From an uncultured Clostridia bacterium (GTDB taxonomy: Bacteria > Bacillota > Clostridia > UBA1381 > UBA9506), in contig CALYAO010000017.1 in the NCBI GenBank assembly GCA_944393605.1, positions 1 to 64,000 on the forward strand: DNA of 64,000 nt. Direction: 5' to 3'. Below, one piece after another: positions 1 through 9,006 of the stretch. The position numbers and the translations under genes are program-made. Each line of letters starts with the position of its first letter. The first letter of the stretch is position 1. The notes under the pieces were generated by a model. That model made no database searches. It was not told the DNA's origin and saw nothing but the letters and a program-made list of their open reading frames with translations.

Positions 1-1230
1 CAGCACATCCGCCTCATACGCACGCACGGCGGGCAGCAGCGCCATCCCCGACGGGCAGTCAGCCCGCTCACAGAACTCATTCCAAACGTCTCCCCACGGC
101 ATGGCCTTTAAGGCCTCCAGCGTGGCCAGGCGCCCCGTGTAATCCCCCGCATGCTCCATCTCCCGCAGTTGTGCGGTCGGCTCCAGGAGGCCAATCAGCA
201 GCGCCTTGCGCGCATTGCGGATCCCGATGGTCCATGCCGCAATCCGATTGATGCTCGCGTCAAAGAAATCCAGACCGATATGTACCTTCTCTGTCATCTG
301 GTTGCGAACGATTTCGGCCATAATGGTCTGCAGTTCATCATCCAAAATCACCACATGGTCGCTGTCCCAACGTACCGGACGGCTCACGTGCAGGACGATG
401 CCCGGCAGAAAGTCAACAAGCGCCGTCAGTTTGTTGGAGACCACCTCGGTCGGATGAAAATGCCCCGTATCCAGCGTGAGCAGCGTCTGGTGCTTGACCG
501 CATAGCCCATATAGAACTCATGGGAACCGATGACACAGCTCTCGCTGCCAATCCCAAACACCTTGCTCTCCACCGAATCCAGGTTGTATGGCGTCGGCTT
601 GGCGAAAATCTCGTCCAGTGCCTCCTCCAGCAGTCTGCGCGGCGTATACCGGTCCACGGGGATGTCCTTAAACCCGTCGGGAATCCACAGGTTGGTCACC
701 GCCGCATCTCCCAGCTGCCGGCCCATATCATCTGCAATCTCGCGGCACGCAATGCAGTGTTCAATCCAGAAGCGGCGGATGCCTGCATCCATGCTGGACA
801 ACGTAAACCCGCTTTCGGACAGCGGATGGGAGAACAGCGTGGGATTAAAATCCAGCGCGACCCCCTGCTGTCTGGCCCATTGCACCCAGCCCGCAAAGTG
901 CGCCGGAGCAAGCTCATTGCGCGCAACCTGCTTGCCCTCCGTCTCCGCATAACTCGCATGCAGGCTCACCCGGTGCTTGCCCGGCACCAGAGACAACACC
1001 TGTTCCAGGTCCTGCCGCAGCTCCTGCGGTGTTCTCGCCCTGCCGGGATAGTTCCCCGTCGTCTGGATGCCGCCCGTCAGCGCACCGCCCGTTTGCTCAA
1101 AGCCAATGACGTCATCCCCCTGCCAGCAGTGGACGGAAATGGGAATTTCCGATAGCTGCGCCATGGCCGCCTCGGTATCCACGCCGATGGCTGCATACCG
1201 TTCCTTTGCAATCTCATATTGCTTGCTCAT
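1..1230 (-). CDS. rhaA: L-rhamnose isomerase (3' end outside window)
   Basis: Converts L-rhamnose to L-rhamnulose in the cytoplasm, the first step of rhamnose catabolism. The 410 codons visible cover nearly the whole family length (about 415-420 residues); the last residues lie beyond the left edge. Reading starts MSKQYEIAKERYAAIG and includes SVHCWQGDD near residue 35, LDTGHFHPTEV, HVSRPVRWDSDHVV and HIGLDFFDASINRIAAW, which match RhaA almost word for word, including the metal-binding His/Asp residues. The ATG at 1228-1230 follows a GGAGGGGG ribosome site 4 bases away. A sigma-A-type promoter lies at 1306-1334. No rhaB or rhaD is visible, so the rest of the pathway may lie to the left. Confidence 0.96.
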   Translation of the reverse strand, partial: MSKQYEIAKERYAAIGVDTEAAMAQLSEIPISVHCWQGDDVIGFEQTGGALTGGIQTTGNYPGRARTPQELRQDLEQVLSLVPGKHRVSLHASYAETEGKQVARNELAPAHFAGWVQWARQQGVALDFNPTLFSHPLSESGFTLSSMDAGIRRFWIEHCIACREIADDMGRQLGDAAVTNLWIPDGFKDIPVDRYTPRRLLEEALDEIFAKPTPYNLDSVESKVFGIGSESCVIGSHEFYMGYAVKHQTLLTLDTGHFHPTEVVSNKLTALVDFLPGIVLHVSRPVRWDSDHVVILDDELQTIMAEIVRNQMTEKVHIGLDFFDASINRIAAWTIGIRNARKALLIGLLEPTAQLREMEHAGDYTGRLATLEALKAMPWGDVWNEFCERADCPSGMALLPAVRAYEADVL

Positions 1231-1305
1231 TTTGCCCCCTCCTTTTTTTCTTCGCAAACGGCATCTGCCGTTTTCTCATACCCACAACCGCAAAGAATCA
1301 GAGGT

Positions 1306-1334
1306 ATTATATCATACTCAAACAGCAGGTGCAA
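1306..1334 (-). promoter_or_regulatory. rhaA promoter
   Basis: On the minus strand TTGCAC (1329-1334), a 17-base spacer and TATAAT (1306-1311), with TG one base before the -10 (extended -10). It faces rhaA. The leader of about 70 bases contains a small hairpin (AAACGGCA/TGCCGTTT, 1256-1275). It is back to back with the promoter at 1361-1389. Confidence 0.75.
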
Positions 1335-1360
1335 TTCTTTTCCCAATTTTCTTATGTCTC

Positions 1361-1389
1361 TTGTGTTTCTACCCAAACTGTGGTATACT
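1361..1389 (+). promoter_or_regulatory. Promoter of the DUF975 gene
   Basis: TTGTGT (1361-1366), 17 bases, TATACT (1384-1389), about 38 bases before the start codon. It is divergent from the rhaA promoter; the two -35 boxes are 26 bases apart, so one regulator could touch both. Confidence 0.65.
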
Positions 1390-1427
1390 AAAGCCGTCTA
1401 TTTGCAAAAACTTGGGGAGGGATGCAT

Positions 1428-2117
1428 ATGTGGTCACGGGCCGATCTCAAGTGGCAGGCCAAGCAGGTGCTGGGCCGCAGCTATTGGAAATGGCTGCTGG
1501 TCACCTTCGTGGCGGGGCTGGTATCGGGGCAGGGATTTTCCTTCACGGTCAACTTCTCGGTCTCGGGCGCAAGCGCCGCACCCGCGGGCTGGGAGCCATT
1601 TGCGTTTCTGGCGCCGCTGCTTATGTGGATCCCTATGATACTGTTGGGCGCAGCATTGATCTTTACGCTGTTTGTAAGCGGCCCCATGCAGGTGGGCGCG
1701 TGCCGGTTTTACTTCTCCAGCACCGTGTACCAAAATGACGACCTGGGATACCTATTCAGCGGGTTCCGCAGCGAGCAATACCTCCGCAATGCCTGCGCCA
1801 TGTTCCTCATGGACCTATATATCTTCCTGTGGTCCCTGCTTTTTGTCATTCCGGGCATTGTAAAATCCTATGAATACCGCTTCATCCCCTACTTGCTGGC
1901 GGAGTATCCCCAGATGGACCGCCAGACCGCTTTTGCCATAAGCCGGGAGATGACCCTGGGGCATAAGTGGGAGATGTTTGTGCTGGACCTGTCCTTCTTG
2001 GGCTGGTATTTTTTGGGACTTCTGGCGTGCGGCATTGGCGTGTTGTTTGTTATGCCCTATGTGGAAGCCACCTACGCGCAGCTGTACCTGCGCCTGCGGG
2101 GTGCCCAAACGGCATAG
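1428..2117 (+). CDS. DUF975 family integral membrane protein
   Basis: A 229-residue protein of unknown function. It begins MWSRADLKWQAKQVLGR, the typical opening of DUF975 proteins, followed by about five hydrophobic segments (around residues 17-35, 58-82, 120-140, 175-200 and 203-220). The conserved KSYEYRFIPYLLAEYP stretch near residue 145 and the AISREMTLGHKWEMF region are also family-like. An in-frame ATG lies 6 bases upstream (1422), but the GGGGAGG ribosome site at 1414-1420 is too close to it and fits the ATG at 1428 better. The gene is alone after its own promoter and divergent from rhaA. Family assignment is by recognition; no function is claimed. Confidence 0.85.
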   Translation: MWSRADLKWQAKQVLGRSYWKWLLVTFVAGLVSGQGFSFTVNFSVSGASAAPAGWEPFAFLAPLLMWIPMILLGAALIFTLFVSGPMQVGACRFYFSSTVYQNDDLGYLFSGFRSEQYLRNACAMFLMDLYIFLWSLLFVIPGIVKSYEYRFIPYLLAEYPQMDRQTAFAISREMTLGHKWEMFVLDLSFLGWYFLGLLACGIGVLFVMPYVEATYAQLYLRLRGAQTA

Positions 2118-2147
2118 GCAAGTTCCCATGTAAATTTTTCAATTATT

Positions 2148-2176
2148 TTGACAAAAGGTCTTTTCTTTTATAACAA
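2148..2176 (+). promoter_or_regulatory. Promoter of potABCD
   Basis: A perfect -35 TTGACA (2148-2153) is followed after 17 bases by TAACAA (2171-2176), or after 15 by TATAAC (2169-2174). The -10 is therefore uncertain, but the region is AT-rich and 100 bases upstream of potA. The transcript would contain the hairpin at 2213-2248. Confidence 0.55.
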
Positions 2177-2212
2177 TCTATGATAATATGAAAGCATTCT
2201 CTAACGTATAGG

Positions 2213-2248
2213 GGTGTTACCATGCGTGGTAAAGCGTATGGTAACACC
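2213..2248 (+). promoter_or_regulatory. 14-bp inverted repeat in the potA leader
   Basis: Bases 2213-2226 (GGTGTTACCATGCG) pair with 2235-2248 through 14 positions with one G-T wobble, leaving an 8-base loop. No uridine run follows, so it is not a standard terminator. It ends 30 bases before the potA start codon. It could be an operator palindrome or an mRNA structure controlling the transporter; the sequence alone does not decide. Confidence 0.6.
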
Positions 2249-2278
2249 TTTCATCTTGTTGTGAAAGGGGACTGATAG

Positions 2279-3325
2279 ATGTCCAACGCAATCTTACGTC
2301 TGGAAGGCATCCGAAAAAGCTATGGGGAAGAGGAAGTCTTAAAAGGGATTGACCTTTCGATTGGGCGGCATGAATTTCTGACGCTGCTGGGGCCCAGCGG
2401 GTGCGGTAAGACCACGCTGCTGCGGATCATCGGCGGCTTTGTTGCGCCCTCCGAAGGGATCGTATGGTATGACGGTACCAACATCAACAAGCTGCCGCCT
2501 TACAAGCGCCAGCTCAACACCGTATTCCAGAAGTATGCCCTGTTTCCTCATATGAATGTGTTCGGAAACGTGGCATTTGGGCTGCAAATTAAAAAGCTGC
2601 CCAAAGCGACCATTGCGGAAAAGGTCAAAAAGATCTTGCAGCTTGTAGGCCTGTCGGGGTTTGAAGACCGGGACATCGAGTCCCTCTCGGGCGGACAGCA
2701 GCAGCGCATCGCCATCGCGCGGGCGCTGGTGAACGAGCCGCAGGTGCTGCTGCTCGACGAGCCATTGGGCGCGCTGGACCTCCAACTCCGCAAGGACATG
2801 CAGCTTGAACTCAAAAAGATCCAGACGGCGCTGGGCATCACCTTTATATACGTTACGCACGATCAGGAAGAGGCTCTCACCATGTCCGACAAGGTTGTGG
2901 TCATGAACAAGGGGGAAATCCAGCAGATGGGGACCCCGGTTGACATCTACAATGAGCCCAAAAACCGGTTTGTGGCGGACTTTATCGGGGAGAGCAACAT
3001 CATAGACGGCCGCATGCCGGCGGACCGGCGGGTGGTGTTTTTGGGCAAGGAACTGGAATGTTTGGACGGCGGTTTTGCGCCCGATGAGGCGGTGGACGTG
3101 GTGATCCGCCCCGAGGACATCCGCGTGAGTACCACCGAGGGGATCTTCCCCGGCGTGGTCACCTCGGTGGTGTTCAAGGGCGTGCATTACGAGATGATGG
3201 TACAGTCGGACGGCTTTGACTGGATGGTGCATTCCACGCTCATGGAGCCGGTGGGAACACAGGTGTATCTGACCCTGGGCCCCGACGACATCCACATCAT
3301 GAAGAAGGTGGCGGCCCATGAATAA
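2279..3325 (+). CDS. potA: Spermidine/putrescine ABC transporter ATP-binding protein
   Basis: Energises polyamine uptake at the inner face of the membrane with PotB and PotC. The 348 residues match the usual PotA length. Visible are Walker [10 protein letters not shown] (about residues 39-47), the Q-loop region, the ABC signature LSGGQQQR, Walker [13 protein letters not shown], the switch His in [10 protein letters not shown], and a C-terminal TOBE-like domain from about residue 240. The ATG at 2279 has GAAAGGGG 9 bases upstream. The end overlaps potB by 8 bases, so the genes are translationally coupled. Confidence 0.97.
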   Translation: MSNAILRLEGIRKSYGEEEVLKGIDLSIGRHEFLTLLGPSGCGKTTLLRIIGGFVAPSEGIVWYDGTNINKLPPYKRQLNTVFQKYALFPHMNVFGNVAFGLQIKKLPKATIAEKVKKILQLVGLSGFEDRDIESLSGGQQQRIAIARALVNEPQVLLLDEPLGALDLQLRKDMQLELKKIQTALGITFIYVTHDQEEALTMSDKVVVMNKGEIQQMGTPVDIYNEPKNRFVADFIGESNIIDGRMPADRRVVFLGKELECLDGGFAPDEAVDVVIRPEDIRVSTTEGIFPGVVTSVVFKGVHYEMMVQSDGFDWMVHSTLMEPVGTQVYLTLGPDDIHIMKKVAAHE

Positions 3326-4157
3326 GAAATGGTATGCGCAGCCTTATATCCTCTGGTCCATCCTGTTCGTGGTGGTGCCGCTGCTGCTTGTGGTCTACTT
3401 TGGATTTACCACCAAAACCGCCGATGGCAGCATGGTGTTCTCGCTGGAAAATTTTCAGAAATTCTTTACGCCTGCCTATTTGGAGGTGTTTTTGCGCTCC
3501 CTCTGGTATGCGTTTATCAGCACGGTGGTCTGTTTGCTTTTGGGGTACCCTGCGGCGATGGTGCTGTCCAACCGAAACCTCAAATCCCAGGGCACCATGG
3601 TGCTGCTGCTGGTCATTCCCATGTGGATGAACCTGCTGCTGCGCACCTATGCATGGTTGACGCTCCTGGAAAACGAGGGGCTGATCAACCAGTTTTTGCG
3701 CTTTATCCATGTCCTGGGCGAAGGGGAATCCATCCAGTTTCTGTACCACGACGGTGCGGTCGTATTCGGCATGGTATATAACTTCCTGCCCTTTATGATC
3801 CTGCCCATCTACTCGGTCATGACCAAGCTGGATCAGAGCGTGGTGGAAGCGGCGGAGGATCTGGGGGCCAACTGGTGGCATGTGTTCCGCCGCGTGCGGC
3901 TGCCGCTGTCCATCCCGGGCGTCATGAGCGGGATTACCATGGTGTTCGTCCCCGCGGTGACCACCTTTGCCATCTCGGCCATCCTGGGCGGCAACAAGGT
4001 GACGCTGCTGGGCAACCTCATCGAGCGGCAGTTCGGGCAGATGAACAACTGGAACTTCGGTTCTGCCATCTCCCTGGTGCTCATGGTCATCATCCTGCTG
4101 TCCATGGGGTTTATGTCCAGCTATGAGAAGGAAAATGAAGGGGGTGGGCTGCTGTGA
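3318..4157 (+). CDS. potB: Spermidine/putrescine ABC transporter permease PotB
   Basis: First of the two membrane permeases of the polyamine importer. It has 279 residues with about six hydrophobic segments and the inner-membrane coupling motif ([20 protein letters not shown], about residues 176-195), which contacts PotA. It starts [17 protein letters not shown] within the last codons of potA and ends in a GTGA overlap with potC. The length and motif are typical of the binding-protein-dependent transport permease family. Confidence 0.95.
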   Translation: MNKKWYAQPYILWSILFVVVPLLLVVYFGFTTKTADGSMVFSLENFQKFFTPAYLEVFLRSLWYAFISTVVCLLLGYPAAMVLSNRNLKSQGTMVLLLVIPMWMNLLLRTYAWLTLLENEGLINQFLRFIHVLGEGESIQFLYHDGAVVFGMVYNFLPFMILPIYSVMTKLDQSVVEAAEDLGANWWHVFRRVRLPLSIPGVMSGITMVFVPAVTTFAISAILGGNKVTLLGNLIERQFGQMNNWNFGSAISLVLMVIILLSMGFMSSYEKENEGGGLL

Positions 4158-4939
4158 AGCCAAAACGGAACATTGCGGGGAAGGTGTATCTATTCCTCAT
4201 CTTCCTGTTTTTATACGCGCCCATCATCATCCTGATTATTTACTCGTTCAATGAGTCCAAGTTCCGTACCTGGAGCGGTTTTTCATTTAAATGGTATATC
4301 GAGCTGTTCTCGGACACCAAGATCATGGCGGCGCTGTATAACACCATCTTGGTCGCGGTGGTGGCATCCCTGCTCTCCACTGTGATGGGGACGCTGGCCG
4401 CCATCGGGATTCACGGGATGAAAAAATGGCCCAAACGGCTCATCATGGATGTGACCTATCTGCCCGTCCTAAACCCTGACATCGTGACGGGCGTATCCCT
4501 CATGCTGCTGTTTGTGTTCCTCTCCATCCCGACGGGGCGGCTGACCCTTATCCTCGCGCATATGAGCTTCTGTATCCCCTATGTGATCCTGTCGGTTCTG
4601 CCCAAGCTCAAGCAGATGAATCCAAACATCTACCATGCGGCGCTGGATCTGGGTGCAACGCCCATGCGGGCGATGTGGAAGGTGGTGCTGCCCGAAATCA
4701 TGCCGGGCGTGATTACGGGGCTGCTCATGTCCTTCACCCTGTCCATTGACGATTTTATCGTCAGCTTCTTTACGACGGGGCCGGGCGTGGAAAACCTGTC
4801 CATTCTGATCTACAATGCGGCGCGCAAAGGGGTCAACCCCTCCATCAACGCGTTGTCCGCGCTCATGTTCGTGGTCATCATGTGCCTGTTGCTCATCATC
4901 AACAAGCGCACAAAGACCAACGTCGATATTATGTTTTAA
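4154..4939 (+). CDS. potC: Spermidine/putrescine ABC transporter permease PotC
   Basis: Second permease of the polyamine importer, 261 residues with about six membrane segments. It carries the coupling motif AALDLGATPMRAMWKVVLP (about residues 157-175) and the conserved FTLSIDDFIVSFF segment near the C-terminus. The start is GTG at 4154, overlapping the potB stop (GTGA). It is followed 56 bases later by potD. Confidence 0.95.
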   Translation: MKPKRNIAGKVYLFLIFLFLYAPIIILIIYSFNESKFRTWSGFSFKWYIELFSDTKIMAALYNTILVAVVASLLSTVMGTLAAIGIHGMKKWPKRLIMDVTYLPVLNPDIVTGVSLMLLFVFLSIPTGRLTLILAHMSFCIPYVILSVLPKLKQMNPNIYHAALDLGATPMRAMWKVVLPEIMPGVITGLLMSFTLSIDDFIVSFFTTGPGVENLSILIYNAARKGVNPSINALSALMFVVIMCLLLIINKRTKTNVDIMF

Positions 4940-4995
4940 GCGATGTATCGCCCAATGGGGCCTTACATAAAATTATTTTAAAACGAAGGAGTTTG

Positions 4996-6039
4996 ATGAT
5001 CGAGTTGAAAAAGCGTGTATTGTGTCTGGCAGCTGCCCTGTGCCTTGCTGCGTCCCTGCTTCTGGTGGGATGCGAGCAGAAGGAAACCATTCGTGTGTTT
5101 AACTGGGGCGAATTCATCGCAGAGGGTGTTTTGGAAGATTTTGAGGAAGAAACAGGCATCCAGGTGATATACAGCGAGTATAACACCAACGAGGACATGT
5201 ACAACAAGCTCAAGACCACGTCCTATGATGTCATTGTGCCTTCTGACTACATGGTGCAGCAGCTCATTGAAGAGGATATGCTCGCCGAGCTCAACTTTGA
5301 CAACATCCCCAACTACCAGTACATTGACCCGCAGTTCCAAAATACACCGTATGATCCCGAGAACAAGTATTCGGTGCCCTATATGTGGTGTACGCTGGGG
5401 ATTCTGTATGACAGCGAGAAGGTTGCCGAGCCCATCACCAGCATGACCGCAATGTGGGACCCGCAGTATGAAGGCCGGATGTTCATGATGGACTCCATGC
5501 GGGACACCATCGGCATCACCATGAAGATGCTGGGATACAGCGTCAACAGTGAAGATCAGGCCGAGCTGGATGCGGCGCAGGCCAAGCTCATTGAGCAGCG
5601 GCCCATGCTGCTTGGGTATGTGACGGATGAGATCAAGGATAAGCTCATCTCGGGCGAAGCCTATTTGGGGCTTGCATACTCAGGCGAAGCCGGCAAGGCC
5701 ATGGAAGAAAAGGAAAGCCTGGCATACTGTGTACCTGAAGAAGGCACCATCTTCTCCATTGATACGCTGTGCGTGCCCAAGAATGCGCAAAACAAAGAAG
5801 GCGGCGAAAAGTTCATCAACTTCATGCACAAACCCGACATCGCCGCGCGCAACGCAGAGGAGATGCTGTATGGGATCGCCAACACCGAAGGCAAAAAACT
5901 GCTGCCTGAGGAGATCACCAGCGACGAGAGTCTGTACCCCTCCGATGAGGTCATGGCGCGCTCCGAGCTGATGGCAGTCTCCAAGGAAATCAACGAAAAG
6001 AACGAAGCGGTTTGGCAGGCGGTCATGTCAGCGAACTAA
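4996..6039 (+). CDS. potD: Spermidine/putrescine-binding lipoprotein
   Basis: Extracellular polyamine-binding lipoprotein that delivers substrate to PotBC. The 347 residues start MIELKKRVLCLAA. A hydrophobic signal leads to the lipobox LLVGC with the lipidated Cys near residue 23. The mature part opens with IRVFNWGEFI, the standard PotD/PotF opening, and contains YDVIVPSDYMVQQL. The ATG at 4996 follows GAAGGAG at short spacing (4 bases). The same frame stays open upstream into potC, but a start there would bury the signal peptide. A strong terminator follows at 6043-6072. Confidence 0.96.
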   Translation: MIELKKRVLCLAAALCLAASLLLVGCEQKETIRVFNWGEFIAEGVLEDFEEETGIQVIYSEYNTNEDMYNKLKTTSYDVIVPSDYMVQQLIEEDMLAELNFDNIPNYQYIDPQFQNTPYDPENKYSVPYMWCTLGILYDSEKVAEPITSMTAMWDPQYEGRMFMMDSMRDTIGITMKMLGYSVNSEDQAELDAAQAKLIEQRPMLLGYVTDEIKDKLISGEAYLGLAYSGEAGKAMEEKESLAYCVPEEGTIFSIDTLCVPKNAQNKEGGEKFINFMHKPDIAARNAEEMLYGIANTEGKKLLPEEITSDESLYPSDEVMARSELMAVSKEINEKNEAVWQAVMSAN

Positions 6040-6042
6040 AAC

Positions 6043-6072
6043 AAAAAAGGGGCCTTTGGGGCCCCTTCTTTT
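6043..6072 (+). terminator. Rho-independent terminator of potABCD
   Basis: AAGGGGCC (6047-6054) pairs with GGCCCCTT (6060-6067) around a 5-base loop, followed by TCTTTTAT. It lies just after the potD stop. The stretch 6073-6220 that follows holds nothing I can assign. Confidence 0.85.
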
Positions 6073-6220
6073 ATGCCATAAACCCTTATAGGTTCCCCGA
6101 GACACGCAATTGGAGGATAAGACAACAGCGCGTTTTACGTTTGCCGCAATGACAGCGTTATTTTTGACTGCCAGGCATATCGCGCCGATGCGAAGATCCT
6201 GCCCCAATATCGCAATATAC

Positions 6221-6249
6221 AAAAAAAGCGCCTATTTGGCGCTTTTTTG
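6221..6249 (-). terminator. Terminator of the argD-argF-GNAT operon
   Basis: AAAAAAGCGCC and GGCGCTTTTTT (6222-6248) form an 11-bp stem with a 5-base loop. It has A and T tracts on both sides, so it could act in both directions. It overlaps the stop codon of the acetyltransferase gene. Confidence 0.85.
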
Positions 6250-6708
6250 ATACTCTTTACACATTTCCACCCGGTAATACCCCATGTCGGTGGACACGTC
6301 CCGCACATAAAACCCGCGGCCATAATAAAACCGCACCAACGGAAATGCTTTGGATGCGGTGTGCAAATACACCCGCTCAATGCCCATATCCAGCATGTCC
6401 ATATCCATCGCATTGATGATGGCCTTCCCAATTCCCAAATTTTGGTAATCCATGCTCACGCCAAACCGGGACAGATAGGCCTCTTTTTCATTCAGCAGCT
6501 CTATGCGCACACTGCCCACCACGCGACGGTTCATAAACGCCACATACACCCGCTTGGTCTCCAAATCGTGCAGGACCGCTTCCCGGGTTTCGTGCAGGGC
6601 TGCGGTATCCGAAATGCCCGCAATCTCAATATATTTGGCAAACGCTTCCCGCGTGATCTGCATGATGCTGTCCACGTCGGACGGCGTCGCCCGCCTCACT
6701 TCAAACAT
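6232..6708 (-). CDS. GNAT family N-acetyltransferase
   Basis: A 158-residue acetyl-CoA-dependent acetyltransferase. The acetyl-CoA loop appears as YQNLGIGKAIINAM (about residues 89-102), preceded by the beta4 strand AYLSRFGVSMDY and followed by the FYYGRGFYVRD C-terminal signature. It starts 18 bases after the argF stop and ends at the operon terminator, so it is probably co-transcribed with argD and argF. That context makes an arginine-related substrate possible, but no residue I can see fixes the acceptor. It could equally be a generic amino-acid or protein acetyltransferase. Confidence 0.88.
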   Translation of the reverse strand: MFEVRRATPSDVDSIMQITREAFAKYIEIAGISDTAALHETREAVLHDLETKRVYVAFMNRRVVGSVRIELLNEKEAYLSRFGVSMDYQNLGIGKAIINAMDMDMLDMGIERVYLHTASKAFPLVRFYYGRGFYVRDVSTDMGYYRVEMCKEYQKSAK

Positions 6709-6726
6709 GTCATCCCATCCCTTATC

Positions 6727-7647
6727 TTATTGCCCCATCACCGTGGCCAACACGGCCTTCTGCGCGTGCAGGCGGTTTTCTGCTTCGTCAAAAATAACCG
6801 AACGCGGCCCGTCAATGACCGACTCACTCACCTCATAGCCGCGGTATGCCGGCAGGCAGTGCAGGAAGATGGCATCCTCCTTCGCCTTGCCAAACAGCGC
6901 GTCGTCAACGCGGTATGCGTCAAACGCCTTGACCTTCTCCGCCTTTTCGGCCTCCTGCCCCATGCTCACCCACGTATCGGTAACCACGACATCGGCCCCC
7001 GACACTGCCTCCACGGGGTCTTCGGTCAGCAGAATATTCGTGCCCGTTTTCTTGGCATCTGCCTTGGCTTTCTCCACCACGTCGCCGTCGCACGCATACT
7101 TGGCAGGCGTCCCCACCGCGATGTCCATGCCCACCTTGGCACAGCCATACAGCAGGGAGTGCGCAATGTTGTTGCCATCCCCGACATAGGCCAGCTTCAG
7201 CCCCGCAAGCCGCCCCTTGTGCTCCGCGATGGTCTGGAAATCCGCCAAGATCTGGCAGGGATGCACCAGGTCGGTCAGGCCGTTGATGATGGGGATGGTG
7301 CCGAACCGCGCGAGGTCTTCCACGTCGCTCTGCGCATAGGTCCGAATCATGATGCCATCCAAAAACCGGGACAGGACGTTCGCCGTATCATAGATGCTCT
7401 CTCCGCGGCCCAGCTGGATATCGTTGGCGGACAGAAACAGCGCATGCCCGCCCAGTTGGTACATCCCCACCTCAAAGGACACGCGGGTGCGCGTGGAAGA
7501 CTTGGAGAAGATCATCCCCAGTGTTTTTCCTTTTAACAGCGGGTGGGAAACGCCCTGTTTGGTCTCTTTTTTCAGTTTATCCGCCAGCTTGAGGACATCC
7601 AAAATCTCCTCGCTGGTCCAATCATGCAACGTCAGCAAATGTTTCAT
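6727..7647 (-). CDS. argF: Ornithine carbamoyltransferase
   Basis: Joins ornithine and carbamoyl phosphate to give citrulline in arginine synthesis (the catabolic direction is also possible). The 306 residues show the carbamoyl-phosphate loop SSTRTR (about residues 45-50), LVHPCQ (about 132-137) and the ornithine-site Cys motif HCLP near residue 265. The ATG at 7647 follows GGAAGGAGAG. An upstream in-frame codon would overlap that ribosome site. It sits 18 bases downstream of argD in the same operon, under the palindrome at 8906-8921. Confidence 0.97.
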   Translation of the reverse strand: MKHLLTLHDWTSEEILDVLKLADKLKKETKQGVSHPLLKGKTLGMIFSKSSTRTRVSFEVGMYQLGGHALFLSANDIQLGRGESIYDTANVLSRFLDGIMIRTYAQSDVEDLARFGTIPIINGLTDLVHPCQILADFQTIAEHKGRLAGLKLAYVGDGNNIAHSLLYGCAKVGMDIAVGTPAKYACDGDVVEKAKADAKKTGTNILLTEDPVEAVSGADVVVTDTWVSMGQEAEKAEKVKAFDAYRVDDALFGKAKEDAIFLHCLPAYRGYEVSESVIDGPRSVIFDEAENRLHAQKAVLATVMGQ

Positions 7648-7665
7648 GGCCCTCTCTCCTTCCAT

Positions 7666-8856
7666 TTACACCAAAGCCGCAAGCGCCTGCTTTGCGGCAT
7701 CCATAAAGCCATCAATATCCTTGCGGGTCACAATGAGCGGCGGCAGCAGCCGCAGGATGGTGTTCCCAACCGCGCCCACCAGATAATGCGCTTCAAAGAG
7801 CGCCGTCTGAAGGGCCTTTGCGATGGGCTGCACAAACTCCACGCCCAGCATAAGCCCCTTTCCCCGTACCTCACAGGCGCAGATGGCACCCAATTCATGC
7901 AGCCGCTCCCCAAAATAGGCGCCCACGTCGGCGGCATGCTGCACCAGATTCTCCCGCTCCAGCACCTCAAATACGCACAGCCCTGCGCGGGTCGCCAGCG
8001 GGCCGCCGCCAAACGTGCTCCCGTGGTCACCGGGTGAAAACGCATCCGCCAAAAACTGCTTGGCACAAACCGCCCCGATGGGGATGCCGTTGCCCAACGC
8101 CTTGGCCAACGTAAACGCATCGGGCGTGACGCCGTAATGCTCATACCCGAACCACTTGCCCGTTCGGCCCATGCCCGTCTGCACCTCGTCGAACAGCAGC
8201 AAAATCCCCTGCGCATCACACAGCTTGCGCACCGCTTGGATATAGCCCTCCTCCAGCGGGTGCACGCCGCTTTCCCCCTGGATGGGCTCACACAAAATCG
8301 CCGCTGTCTTGGGCGTAATGGCCCCAAGCAGCGCGTCCATGTCGTTGATGGGCACATGCACAAACCCCGGCGTCAGCGGCGCATAGGGCTTCTGATACTT
8401 CTCCTGTCCCGTTGCAGCCACCGTGGTCAGCGTCCGCCCATGGAACGAATTCCGCAGGGTGATGATCTCATACCGGCCTGTGCCCTTCTTGTGATGATAG
8501 ATCTTGGCCAGCTTGATGAGCCCTTCATTGGCCTCCGCGCCCGAATTGGCAAAAAACACTCGGTCAGCGCAGGAGTGCTTTGCGATGGTCTCTGCCAGCT
8601 TGGCCTGGTTTTCGATATAATACAGGTTGGAGGTATGAACGAGCTTTTGCACCTGGTCCGTCATCGCAGCCACAAACACGGGATGGGAATGCCCCAGCGC
8701 CGTCACGGCAATGCCCGCCATAAAATCCTGATACGCCGTCCCGTCCGTGGCATACAGCGTCATGCCTTCCCCCCGTTCAAATGCAACGGGGGTACGGCTG
8801 CCAAATGTATTCATATAATATGTGGCATCCAGCGCCCCAATCTGTTGAAAATCCAT
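7666..8856 (-). CDS. argD: Acetylornithine aminotransferase
   Basis: PLP-dependent class III aminotransferase making N-acetylornithine from N-acetylglutamate semialdehyde and glutamate. The 396 residues contain NSGAEANEG (about 105-113), LLLFDEVQTGMGRTG with the PLP-contacting Asp near residue 223, and the Schiff-base Lys at about 252 in TLAKALGNGIP. The ATG at 8856 (MDFQQIGALD) has GGTGGG upstream. The frame is open for 26 more codons upstream, but these would cover the -10 and operator region, so the shorter start is chosen. First gene of argD-argF-GNAT. Confidence 0.95.
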   Translation of the reverse strand: MDFQQIGALDATYYMNTFGSRTPVAFERGEGMTLYATDGTAYQDFMAGIAVTALGHSHPVFVAAMTDQVQKLVHTSNLYYIENQAKLAETIAKHSCADRVFFANSGAEANEGLIKLAKIYHHKKGTGRYEIITLRNSFHGRTLTTVAATGQEKYQKPYAPLTPGFVHVPINDMDALLGAITPKTAAILCEPIQGESGVHPLEEGYIQAVRKLCDAQGILLLFDEVQTGMGRTGKWFGYEHYGVTPDAFTLAKALGNGIPIGAVCAKQFLADAFSPGDHGSTFGGGPLATRAGLCVFEVLERENLVQHAADVGAYFGERLHELGAICACEVRGKGLMLGVEFVQPIAKALQTALFEAHYLVGAVGNTILRLLPPLIVTRKDIDGFMDAAKQALAALV

Positions 8857-8892
8857 TCCAATCCCACCTTCATTCACAAAATGACGATAATA

Positions 8893-8921
8893 ATTATACA
8901 ACACATTGCATAAATATGCAA
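8893..8921 (-). promoter_or_regulatory. argD promoter overlapped by an ARG-box-like palindrome
   Basis: On the minus strand TTGCAT (8916-8921), 17 bases, TATAAT (8893-8898). Bases 8906-8921 read TTGCATAAATATGCAA, a near-perfect palindrome matching the ArgR/AhrC box pattern (TGCAT, AT-rich centre, ATGCA). It covers the -35 and most of the spacer. Arginine-dependent repression of argD-argF-GNAT follows from family knowledge; binding itself is inferred. Confidence 0.75.
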
Positions 8922-9006
8922 GTACTTTTTTCACATTTTTTTCTCATCCATTACCACTGTATGATTTGGCGCCCATGCGCACACACTAACTCCGAGGTGA
9001 AATGCC

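Noticed and set aside
6028-6222. 64-codon minus-strand frame in the potD to GNAT gap
   Set aside because: It starts near a terminator, runs through the potD terminator hairpin and has no convincing ribosome site or family; treated as non-coding.
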